This document shows, piece by piece, positions 39,437 through 48,420 of a DNA stretch of 64,000 nucleotides; position 1 is the first letter of the stretch; each line of letters starts with the position of its first letter. The position numbers and the translations under genes were made by a program. The stretch comes from Leptospira interrogans serovar Manilae. Lineage in GTDB: Bacteria; Spirochaetota; Leptospiria; Leptospirales; Leptospiraceae. The notes under the pieces were generated by a model. That model was not told the DNA's origin and made no database searches. It saw only the letters and a list, made by a program, of their open reading frames with translations. Where the stretch lies: the NCBI GenBank assembly GCA_945887855.1, contig CAMCZP010000004.1:25501-89500 (forward strand), given 5' to 3'.

Positions 39437-40999
39437 ATGAGAAAATACTTTATAAAATCCTTTCTTTCTCTTATTTTATTTGTAATCCTCTGTACTGGCA
39501 AAGTATACTCACAGGATAGTGGTGATCAGGGAACTAAACTTAATCTCACAGGATCAATGAGATTTCGTGGTTTTAGTCTTTCTAGAGATATTCCAACTGT
39601 TAGGTCAACAAATAGTTCATTTATTTATGATGTTCCTGGAACTTATAATACATTAGCAAATAGCAATTATACTGCATTTAAATCTAACTATGATAAACTT
39701 ATAACTGGACAAAAAATCAATACAAGTCCCAGAAAAGAGAATTTGAACTACATGGACTCTAGATTATTCTTAAATTTAGAGTTTATCACATCAAAATATT
39801 TTGATGGTGTTTTTGGTGCCACTGTTGGGGATATTCCATTCGGAGGAAGGGCCCTTACAACGTCTGGTAGTTCTACAGACCTAAGAGATTCATATACAGT
39901 TGGTGCTGGGAGTGGGGGGGAAACTGGTCAACCTAATCCAGTAAATTTTCAAACATCTTTACTTTATTTAAATTTTAGATTGAGACAGTACGATTTTTAT
40001 TCAAGACTTGGCATACAATTGTTTTCATCACCTCAGGGAAGAGTATTTTTCGCATCTGGTGCCGGTATACTTCTCAACAAAGATTTTAAAATAGATAAAT
40101 ATTCATTGGAAGGGGGATGGATTCGTACTAGAGAGAGAAGTGTAGCTGATTTAGATAGCAATGGATACAACGATAAATCTAGAAACATAAATGTATTCTT
40201 TGGCAAGATACGTCTAAATAAGATCAATAATCTTAAAAATGAGCTCTATACTTATGGTTCTGTAGATAATGATACCTCAGACTTAAATAGAGAAACTGGG
40301 AATCTTTACTGGCATGGATTATTCAATGAATATACTATATCTAATTTTAATATAATAGTACATGGGGTTTATAATCACGGAAAAGTAAAAGCTGCAAATA
40401 GCCTAGTTGATGGTTCAAACACTATACTTATGCAAAAAGAAAATACATATAATATAAAAGGTGCTTTGGGTGATATCCAAGTAAGTTATTTTTATAATAA
40501 TAAAGTTAACTTCAATACAATAGTAGTGGGTACTACAGGTAGACCAGGATATGATAAGGATGGTGTGGAAGCAAGCTATAAAAATAAAGGATATCGAACA
40601 CTGTCCCCTCTTTTTTCTGTTTCTAATCTTGCCATAGACTTTACCGGAGGTTACACTTTATTTAGTGCAAGGAATATGAGTGGCTTAGTAGAATATGGGG
40701 GATTTACAAATGTTATTGTTGGACCCGTGCAGCTGACTTTTGGTTACTACCAATTGCATGCCAGCCAAGCTCCTAGAATTGGCGTAAATAGAGATTTTAT
40801 GGCACTTAGAAACAGTCATACATCAAATTATTTAGGAGATGAGTATAACTTTAACTTGAGATGGAATATTTTTATTGATTTTCAACTTATATTTAGATCT
40901 GGTATTTTTTTCCCTAAGAATGGAATTAGAGCCATTATTGATTATTCGGGAGGTAATTATATCCAAGAAGCATTTCTAAGTGGTGAATATAAGTTTTAA
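39437..40999 (+). CDS. outer-membrane beta-barrel protein, unknown substrate
   Basis: This 520-residue protein has a signal peptide (cleavage near VYSQ) and a mature part of alternating hydrophobic strands with aromatic girdles, ending in phenylalanine (LSGEYKF), the usual outer-membrane insertion signal. Stretches such as FLNLEFITSKYFDGVFGATV, TSLLYLNFRLRQYDFYSRLG and FNLRWNIFIDFQLIFRSGI read as paired strands. It resembles porin-like barrels of Leptospira and alginate-export-type families only in general character. It stands alone, convergent with the enoyl-CoA hydratase gene, with which it overlaps by four bases. Confidence 0.78.
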   Translation: MRKYFIKSFLSLILFVILCTGKVYSQDSGDQGTKLNLTGSMRFRGFSLSRDIPTVRSTNSSFIYDVPGTYNTLANSNYTAFKSNYDKLITGQKINTSPRKENLNYMDSRLFLNLEFITSKYFDGVFGATVGDIPFGGRALTTSGSSTDLRDSYTVGAGSGGETGQPNPVNFQTSLLYLNFRLRQYDFYSRLGIQLFSSPQGRVFFASGAGILLNKDFKIDKYSLEGGWIRTRERSVADLDSNGYNDKSRNINVFFGKIRLNKINNLKNELYTYGSVDNDTSDLNRETGNLYWHGLFNEYTISNFNIIVHGVYNHGKVKAANSLVDGSNTILMQKENTYNIKGALGDIQVSYFYNNKVNFNTIVVGTTGRPGYDKDGVEASYKNKGYRTLSPLFSVSNLAIDFTGGYTLFSARNMSGLVEYGGFTNVIVGPVQLTFGYYQLHASQAPRIGVNRDFMALRNSHTSNYLGDEYNFNLRWNIFIDFQLIFRSGIFFPKNGIRAIIDYSGGNYIQEAFLSGEYKF

Positions 41000-41805
41000 A
41001 GTAATTTAGGTCTTCTTTTTTCTTTCAAGGCTCTCATAGATTCCAATAAATTTTCCCGTATGACAGGAATACTAAACCAATGCAATGACTCTTTCAGAAA
41101 ATCATCAAAATCTTTTAATGCTCTACGGTTGATATTTTGTTTAGTATAACGAAGTGCAGAGATTGGAAATTTAAAAACTGAGTCTAACTTTTTAATAGAT
41201 AATTTTCTTAAGTCTTCTTTAGTTGAGCCTATTTCATCAATAAAGCCTATTTCTTTAGCTTCCTTTCCTTTGTATGTAGTTGCTTCAAGGCATACCTCAT
41301 TGATCTTGTTTGGATGAATAGAATCCTGAATTTTATAAACAAACATTCCGGGAAGAGGCAATCCTACCATAACTTCTGTAAAGCCTATCCTGCACCCACT
41401 ATCCAACATATATTTGTAATCACTGGCTATAGTTATGACAGCTCCACCACCCATTGCATGTCCTGTAACTTCAACTGCCAAAGGTTTATCAAATTTTAAA
41501 ATTTCTCCAAATAGAAAACATATACCCCCGACACTCTCTGGAAGATCCTCTGGAGATGTATTTAGAAGTGCATCTGCATCAAGACCATTGCAAAAGAACT
41601 TAGGGTTATCAGATGTTATGATAGCCCCTTTGATCGAATCATTCTTTTTGATTTCTCCTAAAATAACTCCCAATTCTTTCATATTTTCGCGAGTTAGGGA
41701 GTTTTGGTCATTCGTCTGAATTGTTATCAGTTGAGCATTTCCATTGTTTAAAGGGAGAGAATCTAATTTGTAGTTCATGCCTTGATAATTTTTGTTCTGA
41801 ACCAT
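40996..41805 (-). CDS. enoyl-CoA hydratase/isomerase family protein
   Basis: This protein of up to 269 residues belongs to the crotonase fold. FFCNGLDADALL and VTGHAMGGGAVITIASDYKY form the two oxyanion-hole segments that bind the acyl-CoA thioester; GFTEVMVGLPLPGMFVY follows in the usual place. The position of a hydratase glutamate is not clear, so isomerase or another crotonase activity is possible. ATG at 41805 or 41778 may be used; only the second has AAGG just upstream. It overlaps the convergent barrel gene by four bases. Confidence 0.88.
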   Translation of the reverse strand: MVQNKNYQGMNYKLDSLPLNNGNAQLITIQTNDQNSLTRENMKELGVILGEIKKNDSIKGAIITSDNPKFFCNGLDADALLNTSPEDLPESVGGICFLFGEILKFDKPLAVEVTGHAMGGGAVITIASDYKYMLDSGCRIGFTEVMVGLPLPGMFVYKIQDSIHPNKINEVCLEATTYKGKEAKEIGFIDEIGSTKEDLRKLSIKKLDSVFKFPISALRYTKQNINRRALKDFDDFLKESLHWFSIPVIRENLLESMRALKEKRRPKLL

Positions 41806-41887
41806 GAGTCAAGAATTTTGATTAGGAAAATTTGAAAAAATAAATCGAGTTTAAATTCTTAAGCATCTTTTCCATAGTGTATTAATT

Positions 41888-43075
41888 ATGACTCAATTTT
41901 GGATTTTTATTGGCTTTTTATCTTTTGTCACAGGTTGCGGATATTTTTACTTAGGCATAAAATTTCTCCATAGAACAGATCTGAACTCTAATCTTATTTT
42001 ATTTGGATGGACTAGTATTCTACTTTTATGGAGCATCACGCCTATTGCGTATATTATTAGCCTATTGGAATTATTACCCGGTAAATCTAAATCTTTTTCG
42101 ATGGTTGCATTTATAAATTTTGGATTTTTAACGATTCTCCTATTTTTTTCAATAGTGTCAGACATTGGTTTTTATTTTTATACTAAGTTTTTTATTCCTG
42201 ACCTAGCAAATTCCCCAGACGGTACTATATCAGGTCAAAGCAGAAAGGATTTTTTATTAAACTTCATAAATCCATCTATACTTGGTATTAGTGGACTCAT
42301 AACAGGTTATGGCATACACGAAGCAACTTCGGATTGGACAGTGGAATCTATTTACATTCCTTTTTCTGGATTATCTGAAGATTTACAAAATATTAAAATT
42401 GTTCAGATTTCAGATATTCATGTAGGACCGACTATTAAAAAAGAAACAATAGAAAAACTAGTAGAGAGAGTAAATAGCTTAAAACCGGATATAATTGCTA
42501 TAACAGGTGATCTTGTAGATGGAAGTGTTTCTTCACTTAGAGAGGATGTATCACCTTTAATGAACTTAAGATCTAAGTTAGGAACTTATTTTGTTACTGG
42601 AAATCATGAGTACTACAGTGGGGCTTTAGCATGGATTAGGGAACTAAAAAGTTTAGGTATAAAAGTTTTGCTAAATGAAAGCGATGTACTTACTATTAAA
42701 AATTCTAGACTCTTGATTTCAGGAGTAACTGATTATAGAGCAAGTTCCATACTTCCAGAGCATGCTACCAATCCTGAGATCTGCCTTGTAAACAATGAGC
42801 ACTGTGATCTTAAGATATTGTTAGCACACCAACCAAAAAGTGTTTTTAGAGCAGCTAAAGCAGGATTTGATCTTCAACTTTCAGGGCACACACATGGGGG
42901 GCAGTATTTCCCGGGTAATATACTTATTCACTTATTTCAGGAATATGTGGTTGGTTTGTATAAACATGAAAATACATGGCTCTATGTAAATAGAGGAACA
43001 GGTTATTGGGGACCTCCCTTAAGGACTGGAAATAAACCAGAAATTACAGAGATTTTTTTGCAAAGAGCAACTTAA
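41888..43075 (+). CDS. membrane-anchored metallophosphoesterase (YaeI/YkuE-like)
   Basis: This 395-residue protein has four N-terminal membrane helices (about residues 1-110), a linker, and a C-terminal calcineurin-type phosphoesterase domain. Metal-binding motifs are complete: VQISDIHVGPT, ITGDLVDGS, TGNHEYYSG and LSGHTHGGQYFPG. Members of this group are predicted to hydrolyse phospholipid or lipid-linked phosphates outside the cytoplasm. It converges with map, overlapping by four bases. Confidence 0.9.
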   Translation: MTQFWIFIGFLSFVTGCGYFYLGIKFLHRTDLNSNLILFGWTSILLLWSITPIAYIISLLELLPGKSKSFSMVAFINFGFLTILLFFSIVSDIGFYFYTKFFIPDLANSPDGTISGQSRKDFLLNFINPSILGISGLITGYGIHEATSDWTVESIYIPFSGLSEDLQNIKIVQISDIHVGPTIKKETIEKLVERVNSLKPDIIAITGDLVDGSVSSLREDVSPLMNLRSKLGTYFVTGNHEYYSGALAWIRELKSLGIKVLLNESDVLTIKNSRLLISGVTDYRASSILPEHATNPEICLVNNEHCDLKILLAHQPKSVFRAAKAGFDLQLSGHTHGGQYFPGNILIHLFQEYVVGLYKHENTWLYVNRGTGYWGPPLRTGNKPEITEIFLQRAT

Positions 43076-43827
43076 GAAAGCTGCGTGAGAATTTCATAGC
43101 CAGTGTTGGTCACTAGCACAGTGTGTTCAAACTGTGCAGACCATTTACCATCTTTTGTTCTAACTGTCCATTTGTCCTGTTTAGAAAATGTGACTTCATA
43201 AGTACCCAAATTGACCATGGGCTCTATCGTAAAAATCATTCCGGGTTCTAACTTAGCTAACTTTTTATTTTGTCTAAAATGTGGAACTTGTGGATCTTCA
43301 TGAAACTTTCTTCCAATTCCATGCCCCATCAAATCTCTCACGATTCCATATCTTTTTGGAGTTAAAAAATCGTCTATTGCATTAGAGATATCATTGATAC
43401 GATTTCCAGGTTTTACCTGCTCAATCCCTATCCACATTGCTTTCTCTGTATCATGTATTAATTGTTCAATTTCAGGACTGATTTTACCAATACAAAAGGT
43501 TTTTGATGTATCACCATGATATCCATTGACAATAGGAGTGACATCAATATTGATTATATCACCTTCTTTTAAAACATCCTCTTTTTTAGGAATCCCATGA
43601 CAAACAACATCATTGATTGAAGTACAGATGGCTTTTGGAAAACCTTTATAATTGAGAGGGGCTGATTTTGCACCCTTCTTTAGAGTAAAATCATGAATGA
43701 GATCATTTAGGAGAAGTGTGTTGACTCCTGGTTTTACGTAAGGTTCAATAAATGTAAGTATCTCAGCAGCCAATTTACAGGCTACCCGCATCTTCTCTAT
43801 TTCTGTCCTATTTTTAATATAAATCAA
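43072..43827 (-). CDS. map: methionine aminopeptidase, type I
   Basis: This 251-residue enzyme removes N-terminal methionine from new proteins. The dinuclear metal ligands are visible: both Asp in NIDVTPIVNGYHGDTSKTF, His in GHGIGRKFHEDP, Glu in FTIEPMVNLG and Glu in QFEHTVLV. There is no N-terminal zinc-finger extension. The start is TTG at 43827, which gives the expected N-terminus; no ATG is available in a better place. Confidence 0.96.
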   Translation of the reverse strand: MIYIKNRTEIEKMRVACKLAAEILTFIEPYVKPGVNTLLLNDLIHDFTLKKGAKSAPLNYKGFPKAICTSINDVVCHGIPKKEDVLKEGDIINIDVTPIVNGYHGDTSKTFCIGKISPEIEQLIHDTEKAMWIGIEQVKPGNRINDISNAIDDFLTPKRYGIVRDLMGHGIGRKFHEDPQVPHFRQNKKLAKLEPGMIFTIEPMVNLGTYEVTFSKQDKWTVRTKDGKWSAQFEHTVLVTNTGYEILTQLS

Positions 43828-44042
43828 GCTATATCTCTATCTAAAAATTTCTTTTAAATAATAAACTTCTCAATATGCAGTATATTTAACTTAATAAAGC
43901 GTCTTTTTATGTATGACTAAAAAGCAGATCTAAGAAATTAAACTGGGTTCTTTAAAAATTCATTATTCTTTTATTTACACTATTTGATTTAGAGTAGAAT
44001 TTTAAAGAAAAAAATAGAATGAATTTAAAATTTAACTAGATT

Positions 44043-46094
44043 TTAGAATTTTGCATTAAAGCCCATATAGTAAAATCTTGGTCTGGTTGGATTGTACCTC
44101 TCTTCATATGCATCTAAAAGGTTTTCAACACCTGCAAATATAGAATAATTTTCGTTCATGGTCTGTTCAAGTCGGACATTCAATAATGTATAAGGCTTAG
44201 CATAATCCAATCCTATTTGTCTTTCTGGATTGTCTGAATTTAAAATCCCTGTGTTTGTAAATTGGTTCGTATCTCTATAGTAAGGCCTCTTATCCACTCT
44301 CTTGCCTCTAATGAAAAGTTCCAAACCCCATGGCGAAGAATAAGTAAAATTCAAAATTCCTGTATGTAGAGGTCTCCCATCTAGGGGTCGATCATTCGTA
44401 AGATCTCTAGTATCTGTTTGGTTGTACCCAAGCTCTAACTGGTACTTCCTTTGAAATCTAAATGCTACAGCGGCTTCTCCGCCTCGAGTGTACCCCCGTG
44501 AAATATTTATTAGCTGAAATCTAGTGAGCTCACCCCTATTTGAATTTAAAAGTTTATACTGTAGTAAGTCATACAAATCATTTTTAAATAGACTTAAGGA
44601 TAAAGTCATCCACTTTAATGGCGTATATTCTAAATCTGAATTGACTGTTATAGATTTTTCAGGACGTAGATTTATATTTCCTTCCACGACATACCCTACA
44701 CCTGGATTTTCAAATCGTAAAAATAAATCTTGAAAACTTGGAGGTCTAAATCCTCTACCATAGCTGGCTCTAAAGATCAAGTCGCGATTGATATCATAAC
44801 GCATGGCAAACTTAGGAGTAGTTTTATTTCCAAAGATTGAATCATCGTCATACCGTACCCCTGGAATAAATCTTAAAGCTTTATTTCCAAAAAAGGTCCA
44901 CTCATCTTGTAGAAACATAGATTTTCTAGTTCTGTATTTAAATCTACCATTGACTCTATCTGACTCTAACTCATCAGCAAACGATTCTACTCCAACTGAT
45001 ATAAAATGATCTTTGTTAACTTCATAATCTAGTTGAACAGTGCCTTGTGACGTTAAATTACTTGTTAGCTCTTTGGTAGGAGCTGTGGTAGATAATCGTT
45101 GCTGGTTTTCATACTTATTGTCCCAACGACTTACATTTCCTCGAAATGATATTCTATTTTTATTTCCAAAATCATATTGTAATATACCAACTGATAATAA
45201 ATCATTTGTTTTGTTTTCTCTATCAAATATAGCTTTCGTTTGTGTTATATCTATTCCAGATTGGTCTCTATTATTATAGATGATTCTTCCCTTTGCTTGG
45301 AGTTTACCATTTGGATTAAATGTAAAATTACTCCCAACATTCACATCTTTAAATTTATTTCCTGTTGTTGCTTCTGTTGAGGGATCGAGTTTATACCCAG
45401 GACTTGTATTAAATCCAGATGTAAAATTTGCAGAAACAAACTCTTTTTTAAATCCCACATTTGCAGTACTATGTAAGTCTCCTTGAGTTCCTAATTGATT
45501 CTTTCTACCATTCCCATATGTAGTACGTAAATTGTATTCTTGATCTTTTTCAGTTTCTCTGGTTATCATATTAATAACACCGCCCATCGCATCAGCACCA
45601 TATAGAGCAGATGAAGAACCTTTCACTATTTCAATTCTCTCTATATTTTGAGTCTTAAACCGAGTTAGATCTACAGCATTATCAAGACGACCTGCTATTC
45701 GCTCACTATCAACCAAAAATAAAACATATTGAGAATCCATTCCTAGCATTCTAACTCTAGAACCTCCAAAGAAAGGTACTACATCAACTCCGAGTTGACC
45801 CTGTAAGACTTCTCCAAGGTTTCTCGCTCCTGTTTGTTCAATTCTTTTTTTAGAAATTACCTCAGTCATCGATGTAGAATCTTTTAAGCGTTGCTCTCTT
45901 CTAGAACCCGTAACAACAATGATAGGTTTTTCTTCTACAGCTGGTGGGGAAGGTTTGTTGGTCTCTAAAGTTCCCTGATCCTTTTCATTTGTATTCTGAG
46001 AAAATAGAGAATTAGTAAAAAAACTAGGTATAATAATGAATATTAGAATAAGATAGAACATTAAAAGTTTTCTTTTTCTAAATAATAAAATCAT
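44043..46094 (-). CDS. TonB-dependent outer-membrane receptor, probably for haem
   Basis: This 683-residue receptor has a signal peptide ending near FSQN, a TonB-box-like segment (PIIVVTGSRREQR), a plug domain (LGEVLQGQLGVDV, ALYGADAMGGVINMITRE) and a C-terminal barrel ending in AKF. The extracellular segment FRPPSFQDLF...NINLRPEKS resembles the FRAP...NPNL motif of haem receptors. It is the last gene of a cluster with a HmuY-like haem-binding protein and haem oxygenase, which supports haem as substrate. Confidence 0.9.
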   Translation of the reverse strand: MILLFRKRKLLMFYLILIFIIIPSFFTNSLFSQNTNEKDQGTLETNKPSPPAVEEKPIIVVTGSRREQRLKDSTSMTEVISKKRIEQTGARNLGEVLQGQLGVDVVPFFGGSRVRMLGMDSQYVLFLVDSERIAGRLDNAVDLTRFKTQNIERIEIVKGSSSALYGADAMGGVINMITRETEKDQEYNLRTTYGNGRKNQLGTQGDLHSTANVGFKKEFVSANFTSGFNTSPGYKLDPSTEATTGNKFKDVNVGSNFTFNPNGKLQAKGRIIYNNRDQSGIDITQTKAIFDRENKTNDLLSVGILQYDFGNKNRISFRGNVSRWDNKYENQQRLSTTAPTKELTSNLTSQGTVQLDYEVNKDHFISVGVESFADELESDRVNGRFKYRTRKSMFLQDEWTFFGNKALRFIPGVRYDDDSIFGNKTTPKFAMRYDINRDLIFRASYGRGFRPPSFQDLFLRFENPGVGYVVEGNINLRPEKSITVNSDLEYTPLKWMTLSLSLFKNDLYDLLQYKLLNSNRGELTRFQLINISRGYTRGGEAAVAFRFQRKYQLELGYNQTDTRDLTNDRPLDGRPLHTGILNFTYSSPWGLELFIRGKRVDKRPYYRDTNQFTNTGILNSDNPERQIGLDYAKPYTLLNVRLEQTMNENYSIFAGVENLLDAYEERYNPTRPRFYYMGFNAKF

Positions 46095-46212
46095 TAAGTT
46101 TTTTCCATATTATTAATTTATAATAATTTTCTAATAAATTCTTATTGAGCCTATTCATAGTTTTTTAACGTTATACAAAAGTTAGGTATATTTATAATAA
46201 AAATTTGAAGTT

Positions 46213-46899
46213 TCAAAAAGGTATCTGTTTCCACCAAAAAGTAATATATCCAGAGGTTCCTGCTGAGTTATAATACCCCCTAATTTGGACTTTATAATAA
46301 TTGAATGAATCACTGCTTCGAACTATATATACTTTATTAGACGGTGTAAGTTCACCAATTTTATAATCGTACCAATCTCTCATTACCGGACTACCTGTAT
46401 AAGGTAACCCAAATGTAGCAGCCTGACTTCCAGAAATATTATTCCCAACATTTACCTGTACATTAGATGTATCCGCCAAAAAAGTAGAGCAAATTGAAGC
46501 ATTGGTAATAGAAGAAAAAGTCTTTGATGACGTATCACATGAACCAGATTGACCAATAGAACTTGTGGCACCTGAATTAGTGCTAATTTTAAATCTTTCA
46601 AATCCAATATCCCAAATTGTATCATTAGACTGCACTCTTGTTCCAAAATCATACCTAGCAACTATATCAAAATTACTAGCATTAATGACCGTTACAATCT
46701 GACCTTCTGATCCCACAGTATTTGAAATTACTAAATTTTTCTTAGCCGCTTCTTGAGCTAAATAATCTGTATAAATAAATTTCTTCAATGCTACCAAATC
46801 TGTATTTTCTGCCTCATTGACTCTTGCACAATTTATTATAAATGATAATATTATAATAAATAAATATATGGCGTTCCTGCAAAAAGTCAGTTTTTGCAA
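46213..46899 (-). CDS. hmuY: HmuY-like haem-binding lipoprotein
   Basis: The mature part shows NASNFDIVARYDFGTRVQS, then DTIWDIGFERFKISTNSGAT, and ends in an aromatic strand (YITFWWKQIPF). The 'WDI.F.R..I.TNSG' pattern is the core of the HmuY family, exported haem-binding proteins that pass haem to a TonB receptor. A TTG start at 46899 gives a 24-residue signal with lipobox FIINC. The frame stays open upstream to 47037 through a 103-bp dispersed repeat, and an ATG at 47031 would give an implausibly long signal. The receptor gene follows it. Confidence 0.75.
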   Translation of the reverse strand: MQKLTFCRNAIYLFIIILSFIINCARVNEAENTDLVALKKFIYTDYLAQEAAKKNLVISNTVGSEGQIVTVINASNFDIVARYDFGTRVQSNDTIWDIGFERFKISTNSGATSSIGQSGSCDTSSKTFSSITNASICSTFLADTSNVQVNVGNNISGSQAATFGLPYTGSPVMRDWYDYKIGELTPSNKVYIVRSSDSFNYYKVQIRGYYNSAGTSGYITFWWKQIPF

Positions 46900-46970
46900 T
46901 TTTATTCGCAACAATCCTTGGCTTTTTTCCGCCTGTAGGCGGAAAAAGATAGTTATTGCAGTTGCGTCAT
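46868..46970 (-). repeat. 103-bp dispersed palindromic repeat, copy A
   Basis: This segment matches 59507-59609 over exactly 103 bp at roughly 80-85 percent identity by eye. Its ends are imperfect inverted repeats: ATGGCGTTCCTGCAAAAAGT at one end against ATGACGCAACTGCAATAACT read from the other (14 of 20 identical). Inside are TGCAAAAA/TTTTTGCA and CTTTTTTCCGCC/GGCGGAAAAAG stems. It has no conventional gene of its own. It overlaps the 5' end of the HmuY-like gene and ends in its signal peptide. A MITE- or REP-like element is the best guess. Confidence 0.7.
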
Positions 46971-47086
46971 ATATTAACTTTTTTTTACCTTTCAGGAGAA
47001 AATAATTTGCATTATTGTGATTATCAAACATATACAAGAAAGAAGATTTTAATTTTCAAAAACCTTAATTACGTTTAATTCCAATT

Positions 47087-47641
47087 TTATTGTTTCTTTA
47101 CAGTAGATGCTGTAGATGGATAAATCAACTGATACAAAACAAAAGAATAGCTACCCGCTGTATTAATTGTATAAGTATAAGTTGAACCTGATACAGCTCT
47201 AGTATAAACAGTAGCTGCTTCCGATGATGTTGTAATAAGGCTTGATGATAGCACAGGACATGTTGAAGTTTTATAAACTAAAGGCAAAGAGTCTGTTGAA
47301 TCTCCATCAAAATCAGCAACATCAATAGTATTAAATCGAATTACATCCCCTTGAGATGCACTACTTATTTGGGCTATACCTATTGAGTGAGTTACTACAG
47401 GTACTTTTGAATATGATATACTTTTTTCTGTTGACGTAATTTCAACAGGATTAGCTGATGCTGTTGTATTTCTTCCACCTTTTAGTACGTTTATTGTACA
47501 ACTCCCTCCACTGCCAATAAAACTATATGCTATAATTGCGAGTAAATTATTGTTATTGTTATTTTCATTTTGTATTACGTTACAATTAAAAATATTCATT
47601 ACTGTAATTAGGAGCACTATACTTTTTCTATAAAACTTCAT
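47087..47641 (-). CDS. putative lipoprotein in the haem cluster
   Basis: This 184-residue protein has a signal peptide with lipobox IFNC (Cys20), an Asn run, then a Ser/Thr-rich, probably beta-sandwich part with VADFDGDSTDSLP. The family is not recognised. It lies 16 bases after the haem oxygenase gene and 50 bases before the repeat-bearing start region of the HmuY-like gene, so it is probably expressed under iron limitation. It may be a surface or periplasmic accessory of haem uptake. Confidence 0.75.
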   Translation of the reverse strand: MKFYRKSIVLLITVMNIFNCNVIQNENNNNNNLLAIIAYSFIGSGGSCTINVLKGGRNTTASANPVEITSTEKSISYSKVPVVTHSIGIAQISSASQGDVIRFNTIDVADFDGDSTDSLPLVYKTSTCPVLSSSLITTSSEAATVYTRAVSGSTYTYTINTAGSYSFVLYQLIYPSTASTVKKQ

Positions 47642-47657
47642 ATAAAACCTCTTTTTA

Positions 47658-48296
47658 TTATTTTGTTGGGCTTAGGAGAAATTCATCCAATTCTGAAAAA
47701 ATTTCTCCATTCATTTGGAAAGCTATTTTTACTTCATGGAGTAACCCCTGCTTTTCTTGTTCTGTTATATCCAAACTATCTAATTGTGATCTATAGAGAT
47801 TTTTAAATTGATCAATATCGTTAATAGCGAATGTGTAAAACAAATCCCCAACTCCCTCCTGCAAGGTAAAAGTTTTTCTAATTATTTTACCTAGGATTTG
47901 TCCTCCTGAAAGATCCCCAAGGTATCTAACATATGCATGAGAGATTAGATTTTTAGGACTTGATTTGGATATATCTTCTAACCAATTGGTATATTTTTTT
48001 GTGTTTTTTGAAGGTGATCCAAGAGTATACGTATCTCCTCCAAAAAAATATAAATCTTGCTCTAATGATTTTTTACGAAACAATTCTGGATAGAATATTT
48101 TACTTACATTCTTATCCTCTTTGTGTTTTTCTAGCTCAGCTTCTAATGCAGTATAGAGGTGTAACATAGCCTCTAGATTTGCTATATATGCTTCTTTAGT
48201 TAACTGTCCCCTAAACAATGCCTGAATAAATTTTGATTTTTCTGCTTTTGAATGATCCTCTGATGAGCCTTCACGGAATAGTTTTGATAAATTCAT
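47658..48296 (-). CDS. hmuO: haem oxygenase
   Basis: This 212-residue enzyme opens the haem ring to release iron, biliverdin and CO. The proximal histidine is His15 in SSEDHSKAEKSKF. The distal-helix signature is HAYVRYLGDLSGGQILGK, whose glycines allow oxygen binding. Length and the GDLSGGQ motif match canonical haem oxygenases; Leptospira is known to use one for iron acquisition from haem. AAGGAG precedes the ATG and a perfect Fur-like palindrome lies 20 bases upstream. It is the first gene of the putative haem operon. Confidence 0.95.
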   Translation of the reverse strand: MNLSKLFREGSSEDHSKAEKSKFIQALFRGQLTKEAYIANLEAMLHLYTALEAELEKHKEDKNVSKIFYPELFRKKSLEQDLYFFGGDTYTLGSPSKNTKKYTNWLEDISKSSPKNLISHAYVRYLGDLSGGQILGKIIRKTFTLQEGVGDLFYTFAINDIDQFKNLYRSQLDSLDITEQEKQGLLHEVKIAFQMNGEIFSELDEFLLSPTK

Positions 48297-48315
48297 AATA
48301 TCTCCTTTCTGGTAT

Positions 48316-48330
48316 TGAGAATCATTCTCA
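48316..48330. promoter_or_regulatory. Fur box upstream of haem oxygenase
   Basis: TGAGAATCATTCTCA is a perfect 7-1-7 palindrome and differs from the classical Fur core TGATAATNATTATCA by one base pair per arm. It lies 20 bases before the haem oxygenase ATG and partly overlaps likely promoter sequence (TTGACT just upstream on the minus strand). Iron-dependent repression by a Fur-family regulator is a well-supported inference. Confidence 0.8.
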
Positions 48331-48420
48331 TATATTTAGTCAATCCAAATTCAATAAAAAATATAAATCCAATTAGACCATTCCACATTTCATACATTTA
48401 ATCACCTAACTTGAATGATT

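Noticed and set aside
46213..47037. A longer HmuY-like protein starting at 47037 or 47031.
   Set aside because: It would place about 45 mostly repeat-encoded residues before the signal peptide, with the lipid-attachment cysteine near residue 68-70. The internal TTG gives a normal lipoprotein signal.
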